Assembly: GCF_034931005.1 (NCBI RefSeq)
Contig: NZ_JAYGIN010000004.1
Location: 248,001 to 312,000 of the forward strand
Length of the DNA stretch: 64,000 nt
Reading direction: 5' to 3'
Source: Arcicella sp034931005
Lineage (GTDB): Bacteria > Bacteroidota > Bacteroidia > Cytophagales > Spirosomataceae
This document shows, piece after piece, positions 26,428 to 35,363 of this stretch; within the stretch, counting starts at the first letter, position 1; each line of letters begins with the position of its first letter. Below the pieces are notes generated by a model. That model saw only the letters and a list, made by a program, of their open reading frames with translations. It was not told the DNA's origin and did no database searches. A program made the position numbers and the translations under genes.

Positions 26428-28239
26428 CTAAGCTTGTCCATCGCTTTTATTTTCAGGTGGGCGGTTGTTTGGTTTTGGACCTTTGTTCCCTCCATTTGGT
26501 TGATTTTGAGGTCGTGGTTGGTTCTGCTGAGGCTTATTTCCTTGTTGCTTATTGTTTTGCGGACGTTGCTGGTTTTGTGGTTTTGGTTGTTGCCCTTCAC
26601 CATTTCCTTGCTGACGTTGCTGATTTTGTGGTTTTGGTTGTTGTCCTTCACCATTTCCTTGCTGACGTTGCTGATTTTGTGGCTTTGGTTGTTGTCCTTC
26701 ACCGCTATTTTGCTGACGTTGCTGATTTTGCGGTTTTGGTTGTTGTCCTTCACCATTTCCTTGCTGACGTTGCTGATTCTGTGGTTTTGGTTGTTGTCCT
26801 TCTCCGTTAACTTGTTGGTTATGTGGGCGAGGATTTTGTTGCTTATTCCCTTTTTGTCCTTGTGGGCGTTGCTGATTATTCCCTTTTTGTCCGTTTGGCT
26901 GTTCTGCTTGTGGTTTATTTACCGCTTGATTTACAGGTTTTTCGGTATTTTGAGATTTATTGTTATCAGGTTTAATGTCTCTTTTCTCTTGTTTGAAATC
27001 CTTACGTTCTGGACGAGGGTTATCCTTTTTGAAATCCTTACGTTCTGGGCGTTGTGAATTAGTTCTTTCTTGTTTGAAATCAGGACGGTCAGATTTATTT
27101 CTATCGAATTTTTTCTTATTTCCTCCACCGTATTTTTTGTCCATTTTATCCAAATCGGCATTCAATGGGCCACTTCCTTTTTCTAATTCTAACTCAATTT
27201 TTGCTGATTCTGCTCCGTCGATAGTTTGTGGTTTTTGACCACTTTCATTCATGTTTAAAATCTCACGAACACGGTCAACCGATACAGGAATCCAGTTACT
27301 TTCTTCACCTCTATATCCAAACCACATTACTCTTTTAAAAATATCGGTCTTCTGTAAAAAAGCGTCTCCTTTAAGTGTTTGAAGAGGTTTTTCAATAGTC
27401 GGAATATCTTTCAACGCATCCATGTAAGTCTCTAATTCATAATTCAAGCAGCATTTTAAACGACCGCATTGACCAGAAAGTTTGACAGGATTTAAAGAAA
27501 GATTTTGATAACGAGCTGCCGAAGTTGTTACGTTTTTGAAGTCAGTCAACCATGTAGAACAACATAATTCACGACCACAAACGCCAATACCTCCCACACG
27601 AGCGGCTTCTTGACGAAGTGAAATCTGTTTCATTTCAATTCTGACCTTAAATTCACCCGCTAAGGTTTTGATAAGTTCACGAAAATCCACACGGTCGTCG
27701 GAAGAATAATAAAAAATAGCTTTTGTATTATCAGATTGAAACTCAACGTCAGAGAGTTTCATATTTAACTTCAACTCTTTGATGATTTCACGAGTGCGGT
27801 ACATCGTTGGATAATCCCGAGCAACGGCTTGTTCGTGCTTTTCAAGGTCTTTATCGTTAGCTTTTCGATAAATAGCCTTGATTTCATCATTGTCTTTGAT
27901 GCTTTTTTTGAGCATCTGCAAACGAACTAATTCGCCTTGTAGAGACACAAAACCTAAGTGATGTCCACTCGGAACATCCACAATAACGGGGTCGCCAGCA
28001 TAGAGTTCAACTTGGTTGGTATTTCTGAAAAACTCCTTTCTTCCACCCTTAAACTTGACCTCTACAATATTGAATTTACTAAAAGTAGGCACATCCATAT
28101 TCGACAACCAGTCAAATACGTTCATTTTATTACAACCGCCAGAACTACAAGCTCCATTGTTTTGACATCCACCTACTTTTGTTCCGTCTTCTTTATTTTT
28201 AGTTCCGCAGCTACCCGAGGAACATGATTTACATCCCAT
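26428..28239 (-). CDS. ricT: PSP1-domain protein RicT with Q/N-rich repeat tail
   Basis: 603 residues, much longer than the usual 300-450. The N-terminus is cysteine-rich (MGCKSCSSGSCG ... GGCNKM), then the PSP1/RicT core (YAGDPVIVDVPSGHHLGFVS) with the conserved cysteines GIGVCGRELCCSTWL and LSGQCGRLKCCLNYE. In Bacillus RicT is part of an iron-sulfur-bound complex guiding RNase Y; in Bacteroidota the role is untested. From about residue 375 the tail is disordered, K/R then Q/N/P-rich, with a 17-residue unit repeated five times (GEGQQPKPQNQQRQQGN). gldH follows. Confidence 0.85.
   Translation of the reverse strand: MGCKSCSSGSCGTKNKEDGTKVGGCQNNGACSSGGCNKMNVFDWLSNMDVPTFSKFNIVEVKFKGGRKEFFRNTNQVELYAGDPVIVDVPSGHHLGFVSLQGELVRLQMLKKSIKDNDEIKAIYRKANDKDLEKHEQAVARDYPTMYRTREIIKELKLNMKLSDVEFQSDNTKAIFYYSSDDRVDFRELIKTLAGEFKVRIEMKQISLRQEAARVGGIGVCGRELCCSTWLTDFKNVTTSAARYQNLSLNPVKLSGQCGRLKCCLNYELETYMDALKDIPTIEKPLQTLKGDAFLQKTDIFKRVMWFGYRGEESNWIPVSVDRVREILNMNESGQKPQTIDGAESAKIELELEKGSGPLNADLDKMDKKYGGGNKKKFDRNKSDRPDFKQERTNSQRPERKDFKKDNPRPERKDFKQEKRDIKPDNNKSQNTEKPVNQAVNKPQAEQPNGQKGNNQQRPQGQKGNKQQNPRPHNQQVNGEGQQPKPQNQQRQQGNGEGQQPKPQNQQRQQNSGEGQQPKPQNQQRQQGNGEGQQPKPQNQQRQQGNGEGQQPKPQNQQRPQNNKQQGNKPQQNQPRPQNQPNGGNKGPKPNNRPPENKSDGQA
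26561..26808. repeat. 51-bp tandem repeat inside ricT
   Basis: Five copies of a 51-bp unit (17 codons) with few differences. It codes for the Q/P/N-rich tail and probably varies in copy number. Confidence 0.85.
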
Positions 28240-28315
28240 AATTATTTATTATTTAGTAAGGATGAGGTTTAATTTTCAAATGGAAGATTAAAGCTTAATT
28301 TAGATATTCTAATCC

Positions 28316-28352
28316 ACACGGAAGTCGTCACTTTATGCGACGACTTCCGTAA
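28316..28352. terminator. Hairpin after purD
   Basis: Stem acggaagtcgtc / gacgacttccgt with a 9-base loop, located 45 bases past the purD stop. The T run on the minus strand is weak, so termination is likely but not certain. Confidence 0.65.
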
Positions 28353-28396
28353 TGTATTCAATAAGTCTTTGAAATTAATGTTAAATCACTCCCAAA

Positions 28397-29677
28397 TTAG
28401 TACCTCAACACATCAAGCCCAATATCTTTACGATAATATTTGCCTTCAAAAAGCACATCATGAGCTGCTTTTTGAGATTTTTGTATGGCTCTTTCGAGCG
28501 TATTTGACATTCCAGTAAGAGCCATTACTCGTCCGCCATTGGTTACTACCAAATTACCGTCCAAAGTTGTTCCTGCATGGAAAATTGTTGCATCTTTTAC
28601 GGAGTCATAACCGACAATTACATCGCCTTTTTTATAATCTCCTGGATAACCACCTGCTACCACAACCGTTGTAACAGCGTGTTGTTTGCTTACCACGAAA
28701 TCTACTTCATGTAATTCTCCTTTGCCTGTTGCAATCATTAATGCTAAAATATCGGATTCGATTCTTGGTAAAACTACTTCCGTTTCTGGGTCGCCCATTC
28801 TTGCATTATATTCAATTACTTGTGGTTCACCTTCGTGGTTCATTAAACCAATAAAAATGAAACCATTATAATTAATTCCTTCTTTTTTGAGTCCTTCAAT
28901 TGTTGGAATAATCACATCGTTTTCAACAGCTTGCATGAATTTCTCATTGGCAAAAGGTACTGGTGAAACTGCTCCCATACCGCCCGTATTTAACCCTGTA
29001 TCTCCTTCGCCAATGCGTTTATAATCTTTTGCTTCGGGAAGAATTTTGTAAGAATTTCCATCAGTTAATACGAAAACTGACAATTCAATACCTGTCAAGA
29101 ACTCTTCAATCACCACTTTACTACTGGCATCACCAAATTTGGCATCTACCAACATTTCAGAGAGTGCAGTTTGGGCTTCCTCTAAGGTTAGGGCAATAAT
29201 TACGCCTTTACCTGCGGCTAAACCATCAGCTTTTAAAACGATTGGAAGTTTTTGGCTTTCAAGATATTGCATTCCTTCTTGAAGCGTATCTTTTGTGAAA
29301 GTTTCAGATTTTGCCGTAGGAATTCCATATTTCACCATGAAATTTTTAGAAAAGTCTTTTGAACCTTCTAACATCGCACCGTGTGAATCTGGACCAACCA
29401 TCAAGATATGTTTCAAGTCTTCTCGTGCTTGAAAATAATCACGAATTCCTTTTACCAATGGCTCTTCTGGACCAACAATGACCAATTCAATATCATTTGA
29501 GATAACTGCTTCGGCAATTTTCTCAAAATCATTATAACCAATAGGTAAATTTATAGCGACTTGAGCAGTCCCAGCATTCCCTGGAGCTACAAACAATTTA
29601 TCGCAAAGCGGGCTTTGGGCTATTCTCCATGCAAAAGCGTGTTCACGTCCGCCCGAACCTAAAATTAGTGTATTCAT
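28397..29677 (-). CDS. purD: Phosphoribosylamine--glycine ligase
   Basis: 426 residues, standard length. ATP-dependent joining of glycine to phosphoribosylamine, the second step of purine synthesis. The start MNTLILGSGGREHAFAWRIA, PIVLKADGLAAGKGV (ATP-grasp lid), LNTGGMGAVSPVP and FNARMGDPETEV-like EYNARMGDPETEVVLP are diagnostic. It lies between ricT and recQ on the minus strand with a mirror spacer upstream, and no other purine genes are adjacent. Confidence 0.97.
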   Translation of the reverse strand: MNTLILGSGGREHAFAWRIAQSPLCDKLFVAPGNAGTAQVAINLPIGYNDFEKIAEAVISNDIELVIVGPEEPLVKGIRDYFQAREDLKHILMVGPDSHGAMLEGSKDFSKNFMVKYGIPTAKSETFTKDTLQEGMQYLESQKLPIVLKADGLAAGKGVIIALTLEEAQTALSEMLVDAKFGDASSKVVIEEFLTGIELSVFVLTDGNSYKILPEAKDYKRIGEGDTGLNTGGMGAVSPVPFANEKFMQAVENDVIIPTIEGLKKEGINYNGFIFIGLMNHEGEPQVIEYNARMGDPETEVVLPRIESDILALMIATGKGELHEVDFVVSKQHAVTTVVVAGGYPGDYKKGDVIVGYDSVKDATIFHAGTTLDGNLVVTNGGRVMALTGMSNTLERAIQKSQKAAHDVLFEGKYYRKDIGLDVLRY

Positions 29678-29689
29678 TTATTTAATTTA

Positions 29690-29780
29690 GCTGTCAGGCT
29701 TTCAGCAGTCGGCAGTCAATAATCAATGCAGATGAATTATCTAATTTGATTGCTGATTGCCGATTGTTGATTGCCGAAAT
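29690..29780. repeat. Inverted-repeat spacer between recQ and purD
   Basis: cagcagtcggcagtcaataatcaa on the left and gattgctgattgccgattgttgattgccg on the right: word-type direct copies plus inverted copies. Confidence 0.6.
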
Positions 29781-32135
29781 TTAATTCGCTACTTCACTCA
29801 AAAACTTAATTCTCATCAATCGTAATTCCTCTTCTGTGATGTCCTCAATGTCGCATTCATCCATTGCTACGGCGATATTATCGCTTTCGGCTGCCATGAA
29901 ATAATCAAAGATTTCGTCTTGTTTATCAGGTTCAATTACTTGATTGATATAGTAATCTAAGTTCAATTTCGTGCCAGAATAACAGATATGCTCAATTTCT
30001 TCAATGAGTTCTGCCATTGCCAATTCTTTTTGGTCAGCAATGATGTCTAAATCTACTTTTCTGTCAACTTGTTGAATGATATGAATTTTGATTTTTGATT
30101 TATTAACCGCAGATTTTACAACAACTTCTGATGCCGTTTCAATCTCATTATCTTCAACGTATTTTTTAATCAAATCAATGAATTGACGACCAAATTTTAC
30201 TACTTTTCCCATGCCCACACCGTTGATATTTGCCATATCGTCTTTGGTGGTAGGGTAGGTAGTTGCCATTTCTTCCAAAGATGGGTCTTGGAAGATAACA
30301 TACGGAGGAAGATTTTTGTCTTTGGCTAATTTTTTACGAAGGTTTTTTAGCAATTCAAATAACGCTACGTCATAAGAACCACTGCCGCCTGCTGCTTCTT
30401 TTTCTTCGTCCTCTTCAATTTTCTCGTTTTCATAATCGTGGTCTTTCGAGAGTGTCAAAGGGAATGGGTCTTTCATGTACGAACGACCTTTTTCCGACAA
30501 TTTCAGAATCCCGTAATTCTCAACGTCTTTTTCCAAGAAGCCTAAAACTGCAATCTGACGCACCATTGAAACGCACTGTTCGATAGGCTCTGGTTCTGCA
30601 TTTTTTCTGCTTTTTGAAGATTTTGGAGCTTTTTTCGCTTTTGCTTTCGGAATTGGATTTCCATCCTCATCTTCTTCATCAGAGAATTCTACTTCGTCAT
30701 CGTCATCGTCGTCATCATCCTCCTCATCGTCTGAATTGAGTTTGAAATAACTTTTTGCTTTTCCAAAAGTAGCAATCTTTTGGTGGTCATTTGAGCCAAC
30801 GAATTGACTTTTATATCCCATCAAAATATCTGCAATATGTTGTGCATCAAAGCTTTCTCCAGTTAATTCAACGGTTTGAAGTGCCAAAACAACTGCTTCT
30901 TCAATCTTGTATTTTGGTGTAGGCTTATTACAGTTATCACAGAATCCACAATCTTTGTCCATGTGTTCGCCAAAATAATTTAATAATTGACGACGACGGC
31001 ACGTTCCTAAGTTTGCATAATGAACCATTTCGTGAAGCAACATTCTGGCTGTATCACGTTCAACAATGGTTTTATCTTTATTGAATTTGTCTAATTTATT
31101 GATGTCTTCTTTGGCATAGAACATAATACACGTTCCTTCCAAACCATCACGTCCTGCACGACCTGTTTCTTGATAATAGCCTTCCAACGATTTTGGAGCG
31201 TCATAGTGAATCACAAAACGAACATCTGGCTTATCAATTCCCATTCCGAAGGCAATCGTGGCAACCATTACTTCGGTTTCTTCATTCAAGAAAGCCTCTT
31301 GGTTTGCCATTCTTACATCGCTATCTAAACCAGCGTGATAAGGAAGAGCTTTAACGCCATTTACGTTTAGTAAATTAGCAATTTCTTCAACTTTCTTGCG
31401 ACTCAGGCAGTAGATAATTCCTGATTTCCCGTGATTGACTTTGATGTATTTAATAATTTGCTTATCAATATCATCACGTTTTGCACGAATTTCGTAGTAA
31501 AGATTTTTACGATTAAAAGAAGATTTGAAAAGACGAGCATCGTCCAAATTCAAATTTTTCTGAATATCCTGCTGAACTTTTGGCGTTGCTGTTGCTGTAA
31601 GAGCAATAATTGGCAAAGCCTTATCCATACTCTCAACGATACTTCTGATACGACGATATTCTGGGCGGAAGTCATGCCCCCATTCAGAAATACAGTGAGC
31701 TTCATCAATGGCAACAAAAGAAATATTTGCTTGCTTTAAGAAGGTTAAATTGTCTTCCTTCGTCAGAGATTCGGGAGCGATATATAATAATTTAACTTCT
31801 CCTTTAATAACTGCATTCTTCACCTTTGTCATTTCTGCTCTGTTCAATGAAGAATTAAGAAATTGAGCATTAATGCCAAAAGCATTCATTTGGTCCACTT
31901 GATTTTTCATCAAGGCAATCAACGGCGAAATCACGATGGCAGTACCTTCCATAGCTATGGCAGGCATTTGGTAGCAAAGCGATTTTCCCGCTCCTGTCGG
32001 CATTATTACGAAGGTGTTTTCTCCTGAAAGTGTGTTCTTAATAATGTCTTCTTGTTCACCACGGAACTGAGAAAAGCCGAAGGTTTCTTTGAGCTTCTCT
32101 TTTAGCAAGTCGGTGGTTTCTTGGGTAACACTCAT
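29781..32135 (-). CDS. recQ: ATP-dependent DNA helicase RecQ
   Basis: 784 residues from the ATG at 32133-32135; a TTG three codons upstream (32144) is possible. 3'-5' DNA helicase for recombination and fork repair. Walker A IMPTGAGKSLCYQ, DEAH box VAIDEAHCISEWGHDFRP, motif VI GYYQETGRAGRDG, and the zinc-binding cysteines CRRRQLL ... CGFCDNC of the RQC region are all present. An acidic tract (mostly D/E near residues 470-495) plus a K/A stretch separates RQC from a C-terminal HRDC domain. Divergent from kdsD, as in many Bacteroidota. Confidence 0.96.
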   Translation of the reverse strand: MSVTQETTDLLKEKLKETFGFSQFRGEQEDIIKNTLSGENTFVIMPTGAGKSLCYQMPAIAMEGTAIVISPLIALMKNQVDQMNAFGINAQFLNSSLNRAEMTKVKNAVIKGEVKLLYIAPESLTKEDNLTFLKQANISFVAIDEAHCISEWGHDFRPEYRRIRSIVESMDKALPIIALTATATPKVQQDIQKNLNLDDARLFKSSFNRKNLYYEIRAKRDDIDKQIIKYIKVNHGKSGIIYCLSRKKVEEIANLLNVNGVKALPYHAGLDSDVRMANQEAFLNEETEVMVATIAFGMGIDKPDVRFVIHYDAPKSLEGYYQETGRAGRDGLEGTCIMFYAKEDINKLDKFNKDKTIVERDTARMLLHEMVHYANLGTCRRRQLLNYFGEHMDKDCGFCDNCNKPTPKYKIEEAVVLALQTVELTGESFDAQHIADILMGYKSQFVGSNDHQKIATFGKAKSYFKLNSDDEEDDDDDDDDEVEFSDEEDEDGNPIPKAKAKKAPKSSKSRKNAEPEPIEQCVSMVRQIAVLGFLEKDVENYGILKLSEKGRSYMKDPFPLTLSKDHDYENEKIEEDEEKEAAGGSGSYDVALFELLKNLRKKLAKDKNLPPYVIFQDPSLEEMATTYPTTKDDMANINGVGMGKVVKFGRQFIDLIKKYVEDNEIETASEVVVKSAVNKSKIKIHIIQQVDRKVDLDIIADQKELAMAELIEEIEHICYSGTKLNLDYYINQVIEPDKQDEIFDYFMAAESDNIAVAMDECDIEDITEEELRLMRIKFLSEVAN

Positions 32136-32382
32136 ATTATTCAAACGTATTTGAGGTTTTGTAATGTATTTGGTGGTTGATTATTGAGTTAGGTTGCTCC
32201 AAATGGTTTTAGAGCATTTCACTTGACAATACATCGATTGTTTCAGTCTCTTTATATTTTAATTGATAGTTCTAAGATAATGCAAGGTTTTGGATTTATT
32301 GAATAAATATAATGAAATACGTTAAACTTTCTTTATACTTAATAAGTGTTTTTCCTGTCAATATATATACTCAATAATTGCT

Positions 32383-32390
32383 TATCTTTG
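32383..32390 (+). promoter_or_regulatory. -7 element TATCTTTG of kdsD
   Basis: Exact TAnnTTTG match 46 bases before the TTG start; no clear -33. Confidence 0.5.
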
Positions 32391-32435
32391 CAATCAATTC
32401 AATAAAAAATCAGTCATTCAAAATAACTTCTAACA

Positions 32436-33404
32436 TTGAAATTAATAAAAAATATTCAATCAACTGCAAAAAAAGTTTTAGAGGAAGAAGCTAATGCTAT
32501 CCTAAAAATTATTCCTTTGATTGATTCCGAATTTGAAAACTGTGTAAATCACCTACTTACCTTACAAGGGCGATTGGTGGTTACAGGCATTGGCAAATCG
32601 GCAATTATTGCTCAAAAAATTGTGGCTACTTTAAATTCTACGGGTACGCCTTCTTTGTTTATGCACGCTGCTGATGCAATTCACGGTGATTTAGGAATGA
32701 TTCAGTCAGGTGATACTGTTATGTGCATTTCGAGGTCGGGAGATACGCCTGAAATAAAGGTTTTAGTTCCTCTCATTAAAAGAACTAATGTAAAGTTAAT
32801 TGCGATGGTGTCTAATCCAAGTTCTTATCTTGGAAAAAATGCGGATTTTCTCCTTCATGCACTCGCTGAAAAAGAAGCAGACCCACTAAATCTTGCTCCA
32901 ACTACCAGTACCACAGTGGCTTTGGCTTTGGGAGATGCTTTGGCTGTTTGTTTGTTAGAATACAGAGGTTTTAGTAGTAAAGATTTTGCAAAATACCATC
33001 CAGGTGGAGCTTTGGGCAAGAAATTGTATTTGAAGGTTTCGGATATTTATCCTAATCATGAATTACCGATTGTCAATGAAAATTCAACCGTGAAGGAAAC
33101 CATCTTAGAGATTAGCTCTAAAAGATTAGGAGCAACGGCTGTATTGACCGAAAATCAAGAATTGGCAGGAATTATTACGGATGGAGACGTGCGTAGAATG
33201 CTGAACAAATATGACTCTTTTGCTGGCTTATTTGCGAAGGATATTATGACGGTTTCACCAAAAGCTATTGCACCAGATGCCTATGCAGTGGAGGCTTTGC
33301 AGATTATGCAGGAAAAAAATATCACACAATTGGTTGTGGTAGAAGACAATAAACCTTTAGGCTTTGTGCATTTGCACGATTTGTTGAAAGAAGGACTTGT
33401 TTAA
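32436..33404 (+). CDS. kdsD: Arabinose-5-phosphate isomerase, KdsD/KpsF type
   Basis: 322 residues. SIS domain near 35-190 (TGIGKSAIIAQKIVATLNST, SRSGDTPEIKVLV) and two CBS domains (about 200-320) give the full KpsF/GutQ architecture. It isomerises ribulose-5-P to arabinose-5-P, the first step toward KDO for lipopolysaccharide. The start is TTG at 32436; no ATG precedes the SIS domain at a suitable distance. Divergent with recQ, and a -7 element lies upstream. Confidence 0.93.
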   Translation: MKLIKNIQSTAKKVLEEEANAILKIIPLIDSEFENCVNHLLTLQGRLVVTGIGKSAIIAQKIVATLNSTGTPSLFMHAADAIHGDLGMIQSGDTVMCISRSGDTPEIKVLVPLIKRTNVKLIAMVSNPSSYLGKNADFLLHALAEKEADPLNLAPTTSTTVALALGDALAVCLLEYRGFSSKDFAKYHPGGALGKKLYLKVSDIYPNHELPIVNENSTVKETILEISSKRLGATAVLTENQELAGIITDGDVRRMLNKYDSFAGLFAKDIMTVSPKAIAPDAYAVEALQIMQEKNITQLVVVEDNKPLGFVHLHDLLKEGLV

Positions 33405-33485
33405 TTGTGATTTAGTGAATTGTGATTTGGTGAGTTTGGCTATTGAAAGCTTACTAATCACTAATTCACAATTCGCTAAATATCA
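33405..33485. repeat. Inverted-repeat spacer after kdsD
   Basis: ttgtgatttagtgaattgtga on the left, tcactaattcacaattcgct on the right; direct and inverted copies of a ttagtgaatt word. Confidence 0.6.
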
Positions 33486-33490
33486 ATTGA

Positions 33491-33967
33491 TTATCTCATT
33501 CTGTCCGCAGATTTTACTAACATTTCGTCTCTACGAATAAAGCGATTTGCAATCATATTACACAACATTGCTAATACCGCAGCGATAAATCCCGCCCCAT
33601 AACTTCCTTGATTTTCAGGTTCAAACATAGGAATTCCTACTTTGAACACTTGATAAAAAGTATAACCTAATACGGTTGCAATCATGATAGAGTTTACTAA
33701 GCCTAAAGTCATTTGCAACATTCTCTTTTTATATTGAGTAATAGAAAAGGCTGCTAATACTGCCGACACGATGGCTAACATTATAATAAAGATTGTACTG
33801 TCACTACTCACACAAGTAGTGCCTTTACAATGTTCTAAGGCAAAAGAAGTGAGTGTAACTTTTTCGTTTAAGGTAGCACTACTTTTTTCCCAAATAGGCA
33901 AAGCCGTTACCGATAGCATAGCAATTGCAACAACTGCTAATAATAGTGTTTGGATTCTTTGAAGCAT
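33491..33967 (-). CDS. DUF4293-domain membrane protein
   Basis: 158 residues from the ATG at 33965-33967; an upstream extension to 34027 reads as promoter DNA. Four hydrophobic segments (residues 6-26, 57-78, 88-108, 125-145) and the start MLQRIQTLLLAVVAIAMLS are DUF4293-like, a Bacteroidota inner-membrane family of unknown function. It lies downstream of rpsG with a strong terminator and its own promoter in between. Confidence 0.8.
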   Translation of the reverse strand: MLQRIQTLLLAVVAIAMLSVTALPIWEKSSATLNEKVTLTSFALEHCKGTTCVSSDSTIFIIMLAIVSAVLAAFSITQYKKRMLQMTLGLVNSIMIATVLGYTFYQVFKVGIPMFEPENQGSYGAGFIAAVLAMLCNMIANRFIRRDEMLVKSADRMR

Positions 33968-33991
33968 AAGATTATAAACTTTTTGTTTTTG

Positions 33992-34023
33992 CAAAGTTCT
34001 GAAACTTCTGAGAGGTTCGCAAA
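33992..34023 (-). promoter_or_regulatory. Promoter of the DUF4293 gene: TTTG-N20-GAACTTTG
   Basis: On the minus strand TTTG (34020-34023) and GAACTTTG (33992-33999) are 20 bases apart. The -7 element deviates from TAnnTTTG at one position (GA in place of TA). Confidence 0.55.
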
Positions 34024-34025
34024 AC

Positions 34026-34061
34026 AAAAGAGCGAAAACCTTTCGATTTTCGCTCTTTTAT
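34026..34061 (-). terminator. Terminator after rpsG
   Basis: 13-bp perfect stem aaaagagcgaaaa / ttttcgctctttt, placed 30 bases past the rpsG stop. It closes the transcript before the DUF4293 gene. Confidence 0.85.
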
Positions 34062-34090
34062 TTGTGTGTATCTCGTTGTTAATTATTGAA

Positions 34091-34561
34091 TTAGAATCTG
34101 AAGTGAGAGAATGCTTTGTTAGCTTCTGCCATACGGTGCGTATCGTCTTTTTTCTTAACTGCTGCACCTTCACCTTTAGCGGCTGCCATGATTTCATTAG
34201 CCAAACGGTCAATCATAGTCTTGTCACCACGCTTACGAGCGTAAAGAATTAACCATTTCATACCTACTGACAATTTACGGTCAGCACGTACTTCCGTTGG
34301 AACTTGGAATGTAGCACCACCCACACGACGAGATTTAACCTCTACCGTAGGCATAACGTTATTTAAAGCTTTTTTGAATAACTCTAAACCGTTTTTCTCT
34401 TTGGTTCTATCTTCAACTTTGTCTAATGCACCGTAAAAAATCGTGAATGCCGTTGATTTTTTTCCGTCGTACATCAAATTATTAACAAACTTAGTTACCA
34501 TTACATCCCTAAATTTAGGGTCAGGTAACACGTATCTTTTCTTTGGTTTTGACTTTCTCAT
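34091..34561 (-). CDS. rpsG: 30S ribosomal protein S7
   Basis: 156 residues, standard length. MRKSKPKKRYVLPDPKFRDV at the start and GGATFQVPTEVRADRKLSVG are S7 signatures; it nucleates assembly of the 30S head and contacts the exit-site tRNA. It is cotranscribed with rpsL. fusA, the usual next gene, is not here; the transcript ends at a strong terminator. Confidence 0.97.
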   Translation of the reverse strand: MRKSKPKKRYVLPDPKFRDVMVTKFVNNLMYDGKKSTAFTIFYGALDKVEDRTKEKNGLELFKKALNNVMPTVEVKSRRVGGATFQVPTEVRADRKLSVGMKWLILYARKRGDKTMIDRLANEIMAAAKGEGAAVKKKDDTHRMAEANKAFSHFRF

Positions 34562-34690
34562 TTGTATTGTTAAGTTTTTAAATTTAGCCCATCTTCTGCC
34601 CTTAACTAAGCATACTGGACTGTTTTTAGTTAATAGTTAAGAATTAATAAGTAATAGTATCGCTATTCTCTATTAATTATACCCTACTTA
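34562..34690. repeat. Spacer between rpsL and rpsG with mirrored words
   Basis: ttagttaatagttaagaattaataagtaatag is opposed by ctattctctattaattat and ctacttactat. It belongs to the mirror-type spacer family. Confidence 0.5.
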
Positions 34691-35101
34691 CTATTTTTTC
34701 TTTCCTTTTACTGGTGCTACAACTTGACCTGGTTTAGGACGTTTAGCTCCGTATTTAGAACGACGTTGACGACGACCGTTAACACCCGCAGTATCTAATG
34801 CACCACGAATAATGTGATAACGTACCCCTGGTAAATCTTTCACACGACCACCACGAATCAATACGATTGAGTGTTCTTGCAAATTGTGTCCTTCACCTGG
34901 AATGTAAGCATTTACTTCTTTACCGTTGGTTAAACGTACACGAGCTACTTTACGCATAGCCGAGTTTGGCTTCTTTGGCGTAGTTGTATAAACTCTTGTA
35001 CAAACACCACGACGTTGAGGACAAGAATCTAATGCAGGAGACTTTGATTTGAAGGTCAATTGCTCTCTGCCGTTTCTTACTAACTGTTGTATAGTTGGCA
35101 T
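34691..35101 (-). CDS. rpsL: 30S ribosomal protein S12
   Basis: 136 residues. MPTIQQLVRNGREQLTFKSK, PQRRGVCTRVYTTTPKKPNS and ALDTAGVNGRRQRRSKYG are S12 signatures. It monitors codon-anticodon pairing at the decoding centre. First gene of the rpsL-rpsG transcript; the K in TPKKPNS is the wild-type streptomycin-sensitive residue. Confidence 0.97.
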   Translation of the reverse strand: MPTIQQLVRNGREQLTFKSKSPALDSCPQRRGVCTRVYTTTPKKPNSAMRKVARVRLTNGKEVNAYIPGEGHNLQEHSIVLIRGGRVKDLPGVRYHIIRGALDTAGVNGRRQRRSKYGAKRPKPGQVVAPVKGKKK

Positions 35102-35134
35102 TTTGTGTTGTTTTATTTGAGATACACGTTGCTG

Positions 35135-35215
35135 ATATTTAGTAAATTAGTGATTTTATTAATTAGTGAATAGGACGAAAATCGCTAATTCACTAAATTA
35201 TTAACTCACAACTAT
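35135..35215. repeat. Inverted-repeat leader upstream of rpsL
   Basis: tttagtaaattagtgatt and attagtgaat on the left face aatcgctaattcactaaattatt on the right. Within the presumed rpsL mRNA leader it could fold into a hairpin. Confidence 0.6.
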
Positions 35216-35230
35216 CTAAAATCAGGGGTG

Positions 35231-35238
35231 CAAAATTA
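35231..35238 (-). promoter_or_regulatory. -7 element TAATTTTG of rpsL
   Basis: On the minus strand TAATTTTG is an exact match to TAnnTTTG, giving a leader of about 120 nt that includes the inverted repeat. A -33 match is weak. Confidence 0.5.
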
Positions 35239-35333
35239 CAAGTATTATCTGATATTTAAAAAGTTTTTTACTTGTTTTATTTATATTGTAATTGTTTTAT
35301 CTGATTGACCATTAGTAGGTTAGAGGTATTACA

Positions 35334-35341
35334 TATATTTG
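35334..35341 (+). promoter_or_regulatory. -7 element TATATTTG of the dead dehydrogenase gene
   Basis: Exact TAnnTTTG match 23 bases before the ATG of the pseudogene at 35364; a relic promoter. Confidence 0.4.
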
Positions 35342-35363
35342 TACTGAAAAATAATACAAATCT

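Noticed and set aside
26561..26808. A CRISPR array
   Set aside because: The 51-bp units are contiguous, without spacers, and in frame within ricT.
26434..27057. A 207-codon plus-strand ORF rich in L and W
   Set aside because: It is the complement of the Q/N/K-rich tail of ricT; composition explains the lack of stops.
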